Part shown: positions 36,281-44,175 of the stretch, piece by piece
Layout of the letters: each line of letters begins with the position of its first letter
Numbering within the stretch: the stretch's first letter is position 1
Source of the DNA: Bog-793 sp035625025
Lineage (GTDB): Bacteria; Actinomycetota; Acidimicrobiia; Acidimicrobiales; Bog-793
Length of the DNA stretch: 64,000 bases
Direction of reading: 5' to 3'
Assembly (NCBI GenBank): GCA_035625025.1
Contig: DASPQJ010000056.1
Span: 1 to 64,000, forward strand
The notes under the pieces: generated by a model
What the model saw: only the letters and a program-made list of their open reading frames with translations
Databases searched by the model: none
What the model was told of the DNA's origin: nothing
Translations under genes and position numbers: made by a program

Positions 36281-36727
36281 TCAGGCGGGCGGCGGCGCCC
36301 CGGCGGGTTCGGGCCGTTCGGGGGCCTCACGTCGCGGTCCGGTTCTTCTCGTCCGATGCGCGCCGCGCTGTGCCGGGCGGGGCCCTCGGGCCCGGAGGCG
36401 CAGTTGCAGGATCCGTGCCGCGCCCGCAAGCACGACGAACAGACCGCCGATGACCGCGGCGAAAAGAAGCGCCACTCCCTGGGGAAGATGGCCGTGCAGC
36501 CCGAAGAAGGCGACGCGGGCGGTCTGGCCGTTCTCGAGGATGAAGACGAGAAGGACGAGCAGGACGACCAGTCCCACGACGACCGAGGCCCAGTAGCCGC
36601 TGGTCCGGGTGTGGGAAGCCGGCGAAGGCTGCGCCGTGGTGGGTTGGACTTGTGGCTCGCTCGGCGCCGCTTGCGACGACGACTCGTTCGGCTCGCCCTG
36701 TCCGGCCGGGTTCCCGGTGTCAGTCAT
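36281..36727 (-). CDS. LapA-domain (DUF1049) membrane protein
   Basis: A 148-residue protein: a Ser/Gln/Pro-rich cytosolic N-terminus, a first helix (YWASVVVGLVVLLVLLVFIL), the family signature ENGQTARVAFFGLHGHLP, a second helix (VALLFAAVIGGLFVVLAGAA), then a basic tail. It matches the lipopolysaccharide-assembly protein A (LapA/DUF1049) domain; actinobacteria lack LPS and the role there is unknown. The ATG at 36725-36727 is the first Met of a hydrophilic start. Confidence 0.85.
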   Translation of the reverse strand: MTDTGNPAGQGEPNESSSQAAPSEPQVQPTTAQPSPASHTRTSGYWASVVVGLVVLLVLLVFILENGQTARVAFFGLHGHLPQGVALLFAAVIGGLFVVLAGAARILQLRLRARGPRPAQRGAHRTRRTGPRREAPERPEPAGAPPPA

Positions 36728-37108
36728 ATCGTGCCGCCGAGTGTAGGCGCGATCGCTTTTCCGTCCCGGGGCCAATTCCGACTCAAGCTGTGGCGTCTCC
36801 CGAGGAACAGTCGCCCTCGTTGCCGCCGAGCGACGCGCTGATCCGGGCGAGCAGCGTCGGGACCCCGTCACTCGCCCGTTCGAGCATCGCCGAGAACCGT
36901 TTCCGGTCGTCGCCGAGTCCGCCGCCGAACTCCTCCGGCGGTTCCGGTTTCCGGTCCCGCCGAAGATGGCTCTCGGCGCGGCTACTCGCCTCGATTCCCC
37001 GCCGACTGGATGCCGTTTGGCGGGGACGAGCGGGGAGCTCGTGACGACAGATGGTTGGCCACGAAGCAAGCGCGCAAACTTGCCGTGGCGCCCGGGTGCT
37101 GCCGGATC
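36728..37108. other. Gene-free stretch with a possible coding tail
   Basis: A minus-strand frame ending at a TGA at 36783-36785 reads like the C-terminus of a real protein (EPPEEFGGGLGDDRKRFSAM, then LERASDGVPTLLARISASLG) but has no usable start before it runs under the neighbouring gene. It may be a decayed or non-canonically started gene. Otherwise I see nothing. Confidence 0.3.
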
Positions 37109-37408
37109 TCAGTGGCGGTGGGCGTTCCCAACGCTATTCAGCCACTCAACCTTCGACGGTTGGGGCGCTTCGGCCTGGGCGAATGCCGGGCCGAGCTGGG
37201 CGCGCACGAACTCTTCCTGATCGGCCCGGGATGCCCACACCTCGACGACGACCAATTTGTCGCCGGCTTCCCCGGCGGTGTGGCTGAGCATGCCCTTCGG
37301 CCAGTGCTCCCAATCGGATGTGCCGTCGAAGCCGAGGATGTGGTTCACCTTGTTGTAGATGTCGACCGCGTTCGGTGCGGAGAATTCGAGAACGATGACG
37401 TCGGCCAC
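37109..37408 (-). CDS. ABM-like (dimeric alpha/beta barrel) protein
   Basis: A 99-residue protein, ferredoxin-like in pattern: strand VADVIVLEFSA, helix NAVDIYNKVNHILG, strand DKLVVVEVWAS, helix ADQEEFVRAQLGPAF. This resembles antibiotic-biosynthesis-monooxygenase-type dimeric barrels. It has no diagnostic catalytic residue. The GTG at 37406-37408 follows AAGGGGGCCCG. Cytosolic; substrate unknown. Confidence 0.75.
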   Translation of the reverse strand: MADVIVLEFSAPNAVDIYNKVNHILGFDGTSDWEHWPKGMLSHTAGEAGDKLVVVEVWASRADQEEFVRAQLGPAFAQAEAPQPSKVEWLNSVGNAHRH

Positions 37409-37615
37409 CGGGCCCCCTTGGTCGTTGTTCGGGTTGGAAACCTGCAATCGGGATGACCCTAACGGCGGCGGAGCATCGTCCGGTCGGCGGGGACAGACCA
37501 GCCAAGAACTGGGCATATGTGGCCGAAAGGTCGGGAATCGCAGGCGGGAACCAGGATGCGCGTCCGAGGCACCGCGTTTCGCCGCGGTCCTTCGCCGCTC
37601 CTAGACTCCACGAGC

Positions 37616-38149
37616 GTGACGGACGAGAAGGAGAGGGCAGAGGCGGAACGTGTCCTCGACGCCTCAGCGTCGAGTGCTTCTGCGACCGGCGGTGGAGAGT
37701 TGGACGAAGGCCCCAGTTCCGCGACCGAGACGCGCCAGAGCAAAGGCCACTGGGTGTTCATTCTGGTCGTTGTCGTGGTCGTGCTCGCCGACGCCGCCGT
37801 GCTGTCGGTGAAGTTTCTCTTCACGCACCCGCAGGCGGCACCGAGCGGCCTCCCGCCAGGTGTCTCGCTCGCGGCCTTCGAAGGGCGTATCGAACAGCAG
37901 GTCCGCTCCCGGGCAAAAGACGGCTTCGGCGTCGCCTCGGCGCGCTCGGCGCGCTGCTTCATGGGTTCGGCATGGGCGAAGGGCCAGCAGTTCACCTGCG
38001 TCGTGTACGACTCGCGCGGAACCTATCTCGGCGAGGTCACCGGCACGGTCGGCGCGAACCGGGGCAAGAAGCCCTCCTGGTACAGCCTGTGGACGCCGAC
38101 CTCGAAGAGCGGCACGACGACAACAAGTCCGACGACGTCTCATTCGTGA
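37616..38149 (+). CDS. Single-pass membrane protein with DUF4333-like domain
   Basis: A 177-residue protein: an acidic cytosolic N-terminus, one membrane helix (WVFILVVVVVVLADAAVLSV), and an extracellular domain with a Cys pair (ARSARCFMGSAW, then GQQFTCVVYDSRGTYLGEV). This matches the DUF4333 pattern of actinobacterial secreted proteins. It has a Ser/Thr-rich end. The GTG at 37616 is the best start; an ATG at 37517 in frame is possible but adds an Arg-rich tail. Confidence 0.7.
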   Translation: MTDEKERAEAERVLDASASSASATGGGELDEGPSSATETRQSKGHWVFILVVVVVVLADAAVLSVKFLFTHPQAAPSGLPPGVSLAAFEGRIEQQVRSRAKDGFGVASARSARCFMGSAWAKGQQFTCVVYDSRGTYLGEVTGTVGANRGKKPSWYSLWTPTSKSGTTTTSPTTSHS

Positions 38150-38294
38150 CGTACCGTTCACCGTCGGCGAAACGCGCGTGAAGGATCTGGCACCCTGATT
38201 GGGGTCTCTGAAGGGCTGCGGCGAGCAACGCCGGTCGGACTTGGACAGGCGAAGAACCAACCCGGAACCGCCGCGACAGATCTGAGCCTGGCGG

Positions 38295-38319
38295 AGGCGG
38301 CACCGGGAATCGAACCGGG
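38295..38319 (-). other. tRNA 3'-end-like fragment
   Basis: On the minus strand CCCGG-TTCGATT-CCCGG then TGCCGCC-T resembles a T-arm (one mismatch in the stem) plus the 3' acceptor half of a tRNA. No matching 5' half (GGCGGCA) or anticodon arm precedes it. It resembles the 3' end of the nearby tRNA-Cys but is not identical. It could be a tRNA relic or old attachment-site copy, or chance. Confidence 0.25.
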
Positions 38320-38386
38320 AGGGCGCGGCAGGGTGCCAGGACAGACGCGGCGGGAGCTTGCGCCGGCGAAGACGAGCTTCTCGAGG

Positions 38387-39154
38387 TCAGTTGCTTTTCT
38401 CAAGGACAGCGAGGTCGCGCCCGGCGTCGAGGCGGCGCCGCCACTCCTCGTTGCGGACGACCAGGGGGCACCTGCGGACGGGGAAGGTCTCGCCCTCGCC
38501 CGGCCGCCGGGGCCGACGCGCGGGTCGGACCGGCCGTCGAGCTGGAGGTTGGTCAGGCCGTCGACCGCCCGCCGCAGCATCGCTGTCGCTTAGAGCCGCA
38601 AGGCGAGGGCCTCGTCGAGCGAAGGGCGCGCCCCACGTTCGTGCGGCCACCCGGTCGGGGCCCATCTCGTCCCAGGGCGGGGACAGCGGACGCCCCAGGC
38701 TGAGATCGCCCAGGATGCCGCGGCCGGCCCACGACTCGGTCGCGAACGCGAGATGGCGCAGGGTCTGGATGGACGACCACTCGCCGCTGATCGGCTCGTG
38801 CAGCATTTCCGAGGGCACTCGGCGCGCCGGCGCGCGTTGACTTCAGCCGCTCGTCGAGGTCCCAGGCCTCCCGGAACCCCTCGGGGTTCGTCGGTCGGAA
38901 CTTGGGGCGGTCGGGATGCCGGCGATCCAACAGGCCTCCAGCGACGGCGCGGCGCCGACCCCGTTGCTGGCGAGGCTCTGGATCTTGCCGTCGCCGGTGG
39001 TGTCGACCATCTCGGCGCCGCGCAGCACGACCTCGTTGAGCTCGCACGCCAGGAACGTCGCCCCGCTGAGACGCACCGTCGTGAACCGCGCCCCCGTCAT
39101 GTCGCCGTGCGCGAACTCCTTGTCGCGCCAGTCCGCAAAGTCCCTGTCGCTCAC
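38387..39154 (-). pseudogene. Pentapeptide-repeat/DinB-like protein, frameshifted
   Basis: From a GTG at 39152-39154: VSDRDFADWRDKEFAHGDMT and GARFTTVRLSGATFLACELN (pentapeptide-like repeats), then in a second frame PDRPKFRPTNPEGFREAWDL, then in a third MLHEPISGEWSSIQTLRHLA, FATESWAGRGILGD and the end VRRCPLVVRNEEWRRRLDAG. The order matches actinobacterial proteins combining pentapeptide repeats with a DinB-type four-helix domain. Two or more frameshifts mark a pseudogene. Confidence 0.82.
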
Positions 39155-39516
39155 GGCGGCCAGGCTAGGGCTCGAGTGCTGTCCCTGGATCACGTGGTGA
39201 TGGCGTTCCTCCAGCAGAACCGTGGGCTTCATCAGTCCTCCTGCGGGGCGATCAGTTCCCGAGGACTTCCGCTCCAAAGGTGGAGGGCGGACGACGTCGA
39301 CCTGGGCGGGCGGGGTTGGCGGTCCGTCCGAAAGACAGGCGCGACGACCGGGCGAGGCGCCCCGATCGCGGGCTCGCCGCCATCCTCATTCGACTCCGGC
39401 AGTCCGTCAGCGGCTGTTCGGCAGCAGCATTCACAATCGGTCGCGCGACGGGCGCGTGATGAGAGAACGACCGACATCCGCGTCAACCCGACGCACGGGC
39501 CCGAAGAGGTATTTCT
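39155..39516. other. Gene-free stretch
   Basis: About 360 nt between the DinB pseudogene and tRNA-Cys (both minus). No convincing frame or RNA is seen. It contains the 3' flank of tRNA-Cys. Confidence 0.35.
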
Positions 39517-39591
39517 TGGAGGCGGCGCCCAGAATCGAACTGGGGTAGAGGGCTTTGCAGGCCCTTGCCTAAGCCACTCGGCCACGCCGCC
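39517..39591 (-). tRNA. tRNA-Cys (GCA)
   Basis: A complete cloverleaf on the minus strand. Acceptor GGCGGCG pairs with CGCCGCC, the discriminator is U73 (a Cys identity element), and CCA is encoded (39517-39519). The anticodon arm GGGCC-TGCAAA-GCCC gives anticodon GCA, and the T-arm CCCAG-TTCGATT-CTGGG is perfect. It lies 77 nt downstream of the fabI stop on the same strand. Confidence 0.97.
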
Positions 39592-39668
39592 GCCAGGAGT
39601 AACCCTACTTCGGCGGCGTCCTTGGTCGAATACTCCCCTGTCGGCCGGACCGAAGATTTCGCCGGGCG

Positions 39669-40445
39669 TCACGCTCCGATCGCGTGGTAGCCGCCGTCGA
39701 CGTGGATGACCTCACCCGTGGTCCGGGGGAACCAGTCCGAGAGGAGCGCGACGCATGCTCTCGCGACCGCCTCGCGGTCCCGGCTGATGTCCCAGCCGAG
39801 CGGCGCGCGCTCCAGCCACACCTCCTCGAAGTGGTCGAAACCGGGGATTGCCCGGGCCGCGACCGTGCGGATCGGACCGGCGGCGACGAGGTTGACGCGG
39901 ATCGCCTTCGGCCCGAGGTCCCGGGCCAGGTAGCGCGTGAGCGACTCGAGGGCCGCCTTGGCGACGCCCATCCAGTCGTAGCCCGGCCAGGCGACGGTCG
40001 CATCGAAGTCCAGCCCGACGATCGACGCGCCGCCGGCGGCCTCGAGCAAGGGCAGGAACGCCGCCGCGAGGATCTTCAGGGAGTAGACGGAGATCTCGAC
40101 GGCGGTCGCGACGTCCCCCCAGCCCGCCTCCAACATCCCGTGCCCGATACAGGAGCCCGGCGCGTAGCCGATCGAGTGGAGGATCCCGTCGAGTCGCCCG
40201 AAGTGCTCGGCGACCGCGGCCGCGACTACGGCCGGATGCTTGCTATTCGTGACGTCGAGCTCGAGGACATCGGTCGGCTGGGGGAGCCGGCGGGCCGTCC
40301 GCTCGGTGAGCGACATCCCACGGCCGGCCCCGGTAAGCAGCAGTTCGGCGCCTTCGAGCTGGGCGAGCCGAGCAACGGCGAAGGCGATCGAGTCCTCGGT
40401 GAGGACGCCCGTCACGAGGATCTTCTTCCCTTCGAGTAGGCCCAA
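39669..40445 (-). CDS. fabI: Enoyl-[acyl-carrier-protein] reductase (NADH), InhA/FabI type
   Basis: A 258-residue short-chain dehydrogenase-fold reductase completing each round of type II fatty acid synthesis. KKILVTGVLTEDSIAFAVAR is the FabI-type cofactor loop (variant SIA). The catalytic Tyr-x6-Lys reads GYDWMGVAKAALESL (Tyr and Lys visible), with IRVNLVAAGPIRT and the closing EVIHVDGGYHAIGA. The start is TTG (40443-40445) after GAGGAGGAGACC. The InhA-like spacing agrees with an actinobacterial origin. Confidence 0.95.
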   Translation of the reverse strand: MGLLEGKKILVTGVLTEDSIAFAVARLAQLEGAELLLTGAGRGMSLTERTARRLPQPTDVLELDVTNSKHPAVVAAAVAEHFGRLDGILHSIGYAPGSCIGHGMLEAGWGDVATAVEISVYSLKILAAAFLPLLEAAGGASIVGLDFDATVAWPGYDWMGVAKAALESLTRYLARDLGPKAIRVNLVAAGPIRTVAARAIPGFDHFEEVWLERAPLGWDISRDREAVARACVALLSDWFPRTTGEVIHVDGGYHAIGA

Positions 40446-40692
40446 GGTCTCCTCCTCTGTCGGACCATCGTCGGCGGGTCGGCCTTGCGGACACTACCGG
40501 TAGCGTCTCGGAACGTCCATCGAGCCGGGGCGCGTTCATGAGCGTTCGCCGCGGCTCGGCCTCAAGTCGCGACAACGGCCTTGTGACGCCAAGTCGTGCC
40601 TTCTGGCGCTGCGCCGGTCGTCTCGTGCGGTCTCGTGTCGCAAACGGGCGGCACCGCCGGGTGGCTGTCGGAACTGCGGCACGGACCCCGGG

Positions 40693-40729
40693 CGCGATCC
40701 GACCGGTGCAGCGCACCGGTCGGATCGCG
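40693..40729. terminator. Perfect 17-bp hairpin, probable terminator
   Basis: CGCGATCCGACCGGTGC (40693-40709), AGC loop, GCACCGGTCGGATCGCG (40713-40729), with no mismatch. It lies just past the stop of the exported protein gene (minus strand) and before fabI. Neither side has a T tract, as often seen for strong hairpins in high-GC actinobacteria. The rest of 40446-40759 shows no gene. Confidence 0.65.
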
Positions 40730-40759
40730 TGTCGCGTCATTACGGCTTACGACGCCCGC

Positions 40760-41437
40760 TTACCCCACGATCTTCGCTCCCGCGGGGAGGGCGAAGGCGC
40801 TCGTGGGCGGCGTACCCCCGTAGCCCGTGAGCGAGAGTGAGCCAGCCTTTGTTCCGGCGTAGGCGAGGAAGCCCCCGCTGGTCACGCAGTAGGTGGTCTT
40901 TACGCCACCGTACCTGCCGGCGGCGCATGTCGAAGCCTGCTTGGCGAAGGTTGACGTCGAAAGCTTGATCCCTTTCGCCCCCGCCACGAAGGCCTTGATT
41001 TTCGCGGACTGGTCCACCGGCTGGATGAGGTCGAGTTCCGGGGCCACCGTCGAGGCCGACTCCTTGGTGCAGATGTTCGTACCGGCAACAGATACGCAGT
41101 CGTAGGCGGACTTCCCGATCAGGAAGACCTCGACCGTGCCCTCTTTCGATGAGAAGGTCAGCGTGTAGTCCGGTGGCTTCTGCGAGTAGGTGTAGGTTCC
41201 CGATACTGCCCCTACCTTGATGAGGTAGGTGACGCTGAAGGACCCCTTCGCTCCTTTGGCGAGAGCGCTCGAGAGGCTCCCGGCCGAGGGTGATTTCGGC
41301 TTGGGCTTCTTTTTCGCCACGACAGGCTGAGCCGAGGCGGCGGTCGCGAGCATGCTGGTGACGCAGAGTACGGCGAGGGCGATGAAACCGGCGCGTCTCG
41401 CCCATCCCCGAACGTCAGACGATGGAACTGTGCGCAT
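40760..41437 (-). CDS. Exported protein of unknown function
   Basis: A 225-residue protein. The signal peptide RRAGFIALAVLCVTSMLATA ends at ASA-QP, followed by a Lys/Pro linker. A ~180-residue domain (GAKGSFSVTYLIKVGAVSGT, DYTLTFSSKEGTVEVFLIGK) has four Cys (DCVSVAGTNIC, then STCAAGRYGGVKTTYC) that likely form two disulfides. The pattern resembles small exported beta-rich proteins of this lineage; no named family is recognised. The ATG at 41435-41437 follows GGGGGGAAGTGG. Confidence 0.75.
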   Translation of the reverse strand: MRTVPSSDVRGWARRAGFIALAVLCVTSMLATAASAQPVVAKKKPKPKSPSAGSLSSALAKGAKGSFSVTYLIKVGAVSGTYTYSQKPPDYTLTFSSKEGTVEVFLIGKSAYDCVSVAGTNICTKESASTVAPELDLIQPVDQSAKIKAFVAGAKGIKLSTSTFAKQASTCAAGRYGGVKTTYCVTSGGFLAYAGTKAGSLSLTGYGGTPPTSAFALPAGAKIVG

Positions 41438-41523
41438 ATACACCACTTCCCCCCGAGCGACTTCCGGGCATAGGGCGATCTGAACAGAAGAATGCTAGCC
41501 ACGTGCAACAAGGAGGTGACGCA

Positions 41524-41682
41524 ATGCGCAAGACCCGGTGGCGCGCTTCGAGCGACGCCGAGCCCGGTTGGCCTTTCTTGACCCGTGGAGAGTGCAGATT
41601 CGGTGCCAGCTTCGCGACGAGACCCAGGTTCGCGCCCGCCCTCGCCGCGCTGGCGTCGGTTGGGCGGGTGGCGCCGGGCTGA
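41524..41682 (+). CDS. Short basic protein
   Basis: A 52-residue frame preceded by a near-consensus ribosome binding site AAGGAGGTGACGC directly before the ATG, the best argument that it is translated. The product is Arg-rich (MRKTRWRASSDAEPGWPFLT) with an Ala-rich end. No family is recognised. Confidence 0.4.
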   Translation: MRKTRWRASSDAEPGWPFLTRGECRFGASFATRPRFAPALAALASVGRVAPG

Positions 41683-41704
41683 ACCGTCGTCGGGGGTCCC
41701 TCGT

Positions 41705-43306
41705 TTAGCCCACGGAGCTCATCTGGGCCGAGCGGCCAGAGAGGCGAGCGTAGAGCGCCGCCGTCTCAGGGTGGACGCCGCGCAGAGGATCGCCGTCGAT
41801 CTCGAGGACGAGCGCCAAGTGGCGGAGTGTCGCCTCGACCCCGGCCCGGTCGCCGGCGGCGTCGGCGGCCTCCATGAGGAGCCGGTGGAGCCGCTCGTCC
41901 CAGGGTGTCGCCCGCAGGGCCCGCTGTGCCGCCCACATCGCGTCGTCGGGACGGCCGACATCGAGTGCGAACCGGCCGAGGCCGAGCGCGCATTCGACGA
42001 TGGCGTGCTCGATCTCGACGACGAAGCCCTCGAGCGCGGTCCATTGTCCCTGGTGTAGATCGGAAAAAGCTCGACCGCGCACGAGCTCCAGAGCTTTGTG
42101 CCACGCCGCGGGGTCTTCTCGGCAACCGGCGAGCGCCTGGAAGCGCTCCCAGTCGGTCTCCACCTCGGCGATGCGGTGGCGCTCACCGGACTTACGTAGG
42201 CGAGGTCGGCCGTCGGACGAGAAACCGAGGGCCCGGCGGGCCTCGGAGAGTCGGTTGGCGATTGTCTGCGGCGGCATGCGCCGTTCCGGCCACAGGGCGG
42301 TCTCCCACGCCGGGGTTGTCGCGCCTTCGGGGTGCATCGCGAGGTAGACGACAAGTTCGGTGAGCCGCGGGTGGCGCCCGAGCGGGATCGCCGAGCCCCG
42401 GATCTCGACGGGGCCGAGGACGGCGACCTCGATCGGACCGCTTCCGGCCGAGCGTTCCGGGAGCGCGTCGGGATGGACGCGAGCCGAAAAGGCCGCCCCC
42501 GGGGCTCCCGGAGGTTCGGGGACGCGCACGTACACGACGCAGCTGTCGCGCCTCCCGGCGACGACGATGGCCCGCGCCGCGGTATGCGGTGTGGCAACGA
42601 CGACTGCGGAGGACCGATGGCGGTGGACGGCGGCGACGAGCCGTTCGAAATCGTCGTCCGCGAGTGGTGTCCTGATGAAGACGACGATGGGGTCCGTCGA
42701 CTCGGCGAGCGTGGCGAAGGCGTCGGCGAGCGTGGCGACGCGGGGGGCGCGCGGCGGGCCGAGATCGCCGACGACGAGGAGCTGCGCCTGACGGGTCCGG
42801 GACGCCGAGGCGGATCGGATCAGGGCGTCGAGGATGGTCGTGACGTCGTCGGCGGGTCCGACGAGCGCCGCGCACTCGGCGGCGACAAGGTCGACGAGCA
42901 GCGCCGGCCCGTGCTCGTTCGGCACGGCGACGAGACAGACGCCGGGAGCGGTGGCCGCGCCGTTGGTACGGAGTGGGCGCGCCTCATGGTCGAACGGGAG
43001 GGTCCAGCTCGAGCGGCGAGTGCCGTCGCCGAGTGGCGGGTTGAGGCGGATTCCCGAATCGGAAATGAGGACGAGGTGATGCCGCGCCAACTCGTAGACG
43101 ACGGGCCGCTCGCCCCGTTCGGGGGCGAGCGAGGCAGCGACGAGCCCGACGATCTCGTCGGCGAGCGCCCCGATGCCCTGGCGTCGGGCAGTGCCGCAGG
43201 CTCTCGGGGCGATGCTTTCTGGGCTGGTGGCGCGGTGGTCGATCGGCCGGAACGGCTCGGAGGCGTGGCCCTCCTCGTTTCCGCCCACCGATGCTCCCTT
43301 GTGCAT
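41705..43306 (-). CDS. BTAD/SARP-type transcriptional regulator
   Basis: A 533-residue protein. The last ~220 residues have a winged helix (IEVAVLGPVEIRGSAIPLGR, LTELVVYLAMHPEG, PPQTIANRLSEARRALG) and a BTAD helical-repeat domain (DWERFQALAG, WTALEGFVVEIEHAIVECAL, DERLHRLLMEAADAAGDRAG). The first ~300 residues look like a P-loop-less alpha/beta sensor domain (LLVVGDLGPP, SSAVVVATPH). In relatives this arrangement follows N-terminal membrane helices, which are absent here, so the protein may be N-terminally shortened. It probably controls secreted or secondary-metabolism genes. Confidence 0.82.
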   Translation of the reverse strand: MHKGASVGGNEEGHASEPFRPIDHRATSPESIAPRACGTARRQGIGALADEIVGLVAASLAPERGERPVVYELARHHLVLISDSGIRLNPPLGDGTRRSSWTLPFDHEARPLRTNGAATAPGVCLVAVPNEHGPALLVDLVAAECAALVGPADDVTTILDALIRSASASRTRQAQLLVVGDLGPPRAPRVATLADAFATLAESTDPIVVFIRTPLADDDFERLVAAVHRHRSSAVVVATPHTAARAIVVAGRRDSCVVYVRVPEPPGAPGAAFSARVHPDALPERSAGSGPIEVAVLGPVEIRGSAIPLGRHPRLTELVVYLAMHPEGATTPAWETALWPERRMPPQTIANRLSEARRALGFSSDGRPRLRKSGERHRIAEVETDWERFQALAGCREDPAAWHKALELVRGRAFSDLHQGQWTALEGFVVEIEHAIVECALGLGRFALDVGRPDDAMWAAQRALRATPWDERLHRLLMEAADAAGDRAGVEATLRHLALVLEIDGDPLRGVHPETAALYARLSGRSAQMSSVG

Positions 43307-43471
43307 CTCGCGTCCCCCGTTGGAGGGTCCTCGGACCCGGCCGCGGTTGCCGATCGGTCCCTTCCGATCTCACGCCAGCATCGATGGGCGCCGTACCGTT
43401 TCTTCTACCGCCTCGACGCGGTGACCGCCAGACGAGATCGCCTCCCGCGGCCGATCGCCTCAGATCGGCCA
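43307..43471. other. Intergenic region between the BTAD gene and the rimP promoter
   Basis: A divergent promoter region without a supportable gene. It presumably contains the promoter of the leftward BTAD regulator. Confidence 0.3.
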
Positions 43472-43500
43472 GGTTCCGCCGACGGACCGGTTGCTATACT
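43472..43500 (+). promoter_or_regulatory. Probable promoter of the rimP-nusA-infB operon
   Basis: TATACT (43495-43500) preceded by GGTTGC (an extended -10 context), with a weak GGTTCC -35 (43472-43477) spaced 17 nt. It is the best sigma-70-like element between the divergent BTAD gene and rimP and lies 35 nt upstream of the leader hairpin. Confidence 0.5.
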
Positions 43501-43534
43501 CGACCCGGCGGTTTGTCGAACGGAAGGTTGGTCT

Positions 43535-43567
43535 GAACGTGGGCTCCGCGCCCACGTTCTTGTTTTT
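43535..43567 (+). terminator. Leader terminator/attenuator upstream of rimP
   Basis: GAACGTGGGC (43535-43544), TCCGC loop, GCCCACGTTC (43550-43559), then TTGTTTTT: a 10-bp perfect intrinsic terminator in the 5' leader, 48 nt before the rimP ATG. Premature termination here could feed back on NusA, since similar hairpins precede rimP-nusA operons in other bacteria. Confidence 0.8.
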
Positions 43568-43614
43568 CGGGGCAGTTCGGTGGCGGGTGCGAATCGACAG
43601 CGACCGCGGGGACG

Positions 43615-44175
43615 ATGGCGACGAGAGGAACGGACGTGGCGGGAGGGAGACGATCGGCGGTGGGTGCCGCCGACGCGCTCGAGCGCGCCCTCGATGACGT
43701 CGTCCGGACCGCGGGCGCGCGGCTCGTCGATGTCGAATCGGCCGGCGGCGTCCTGCGGGTGACCGTCGAGCGCGACAGCGGTCTCGATCTCGATGACCTC
43801 GCCGAGGTCTCTGCTGCGATCTCGGCATTTCTCGACGCGCATTCCGACCTCGCCCCGGTCGGCCGTTACGACCTCGAAGTTTCTAGCCCCGGGGTCGAAC
43901 GACGGCTGCGCCGGCAGGCGCACTTCGCTAGCGCAGTGGGCGCGCGCGTCGCGATCCGAACGGTCGCGGGCTCTCCCGGTGTCCGGCGCATCGAGGGTGA
44001 TCTGCGCGCTGTCGACACCGAGGGGATCACGGTCGTCGACGACCGTGGTTGCGAGCACCGTGTCTCGTATCCGGCGATCGACCGCGCCCACACGGTCTTT
44101 GACTGGCGCGCCGCCCTCGCCGGACGGTCCCGGCCCAAGAGGCCGGTGGCGGCGACGGAGAGCCGGCAGTCATGA
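43615..44175 (+). CDS. rimP: Ribosome maturation factor RimP
   Basis: A 186-residue protein, about family length. The N-terminal domain has ARLVDVESAGGVLRVTVERD and LDDLAEVSAAISAFLDAHSD, ending in the signature YDLEVSSPGVERRLRRQAHF. A C-terminal SH3-like domain follows (GDLRAVDTEGITVVDDRG). It assists 30S subunit maturation. Its stop overlaps the nusA start (ATGA), so it is coupled to nusA. Confidence 0.95.
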   Translation: MATRGTDVAGGRRSAVGAADALERALDDVVRTAGARLVDVESAGGVLRVTVERDSGLDLDDLAEVSAAISAFLDAHSDLAPVGRYDLEVSSPGVERRLRRQAHFASAVGARVAIRTVAGSPGVRRIEGDLRAVDTEGITVVDDRGCEHRVSYPAIDRAHTVFDWRAALAGRSRPKRPVAATESRQS

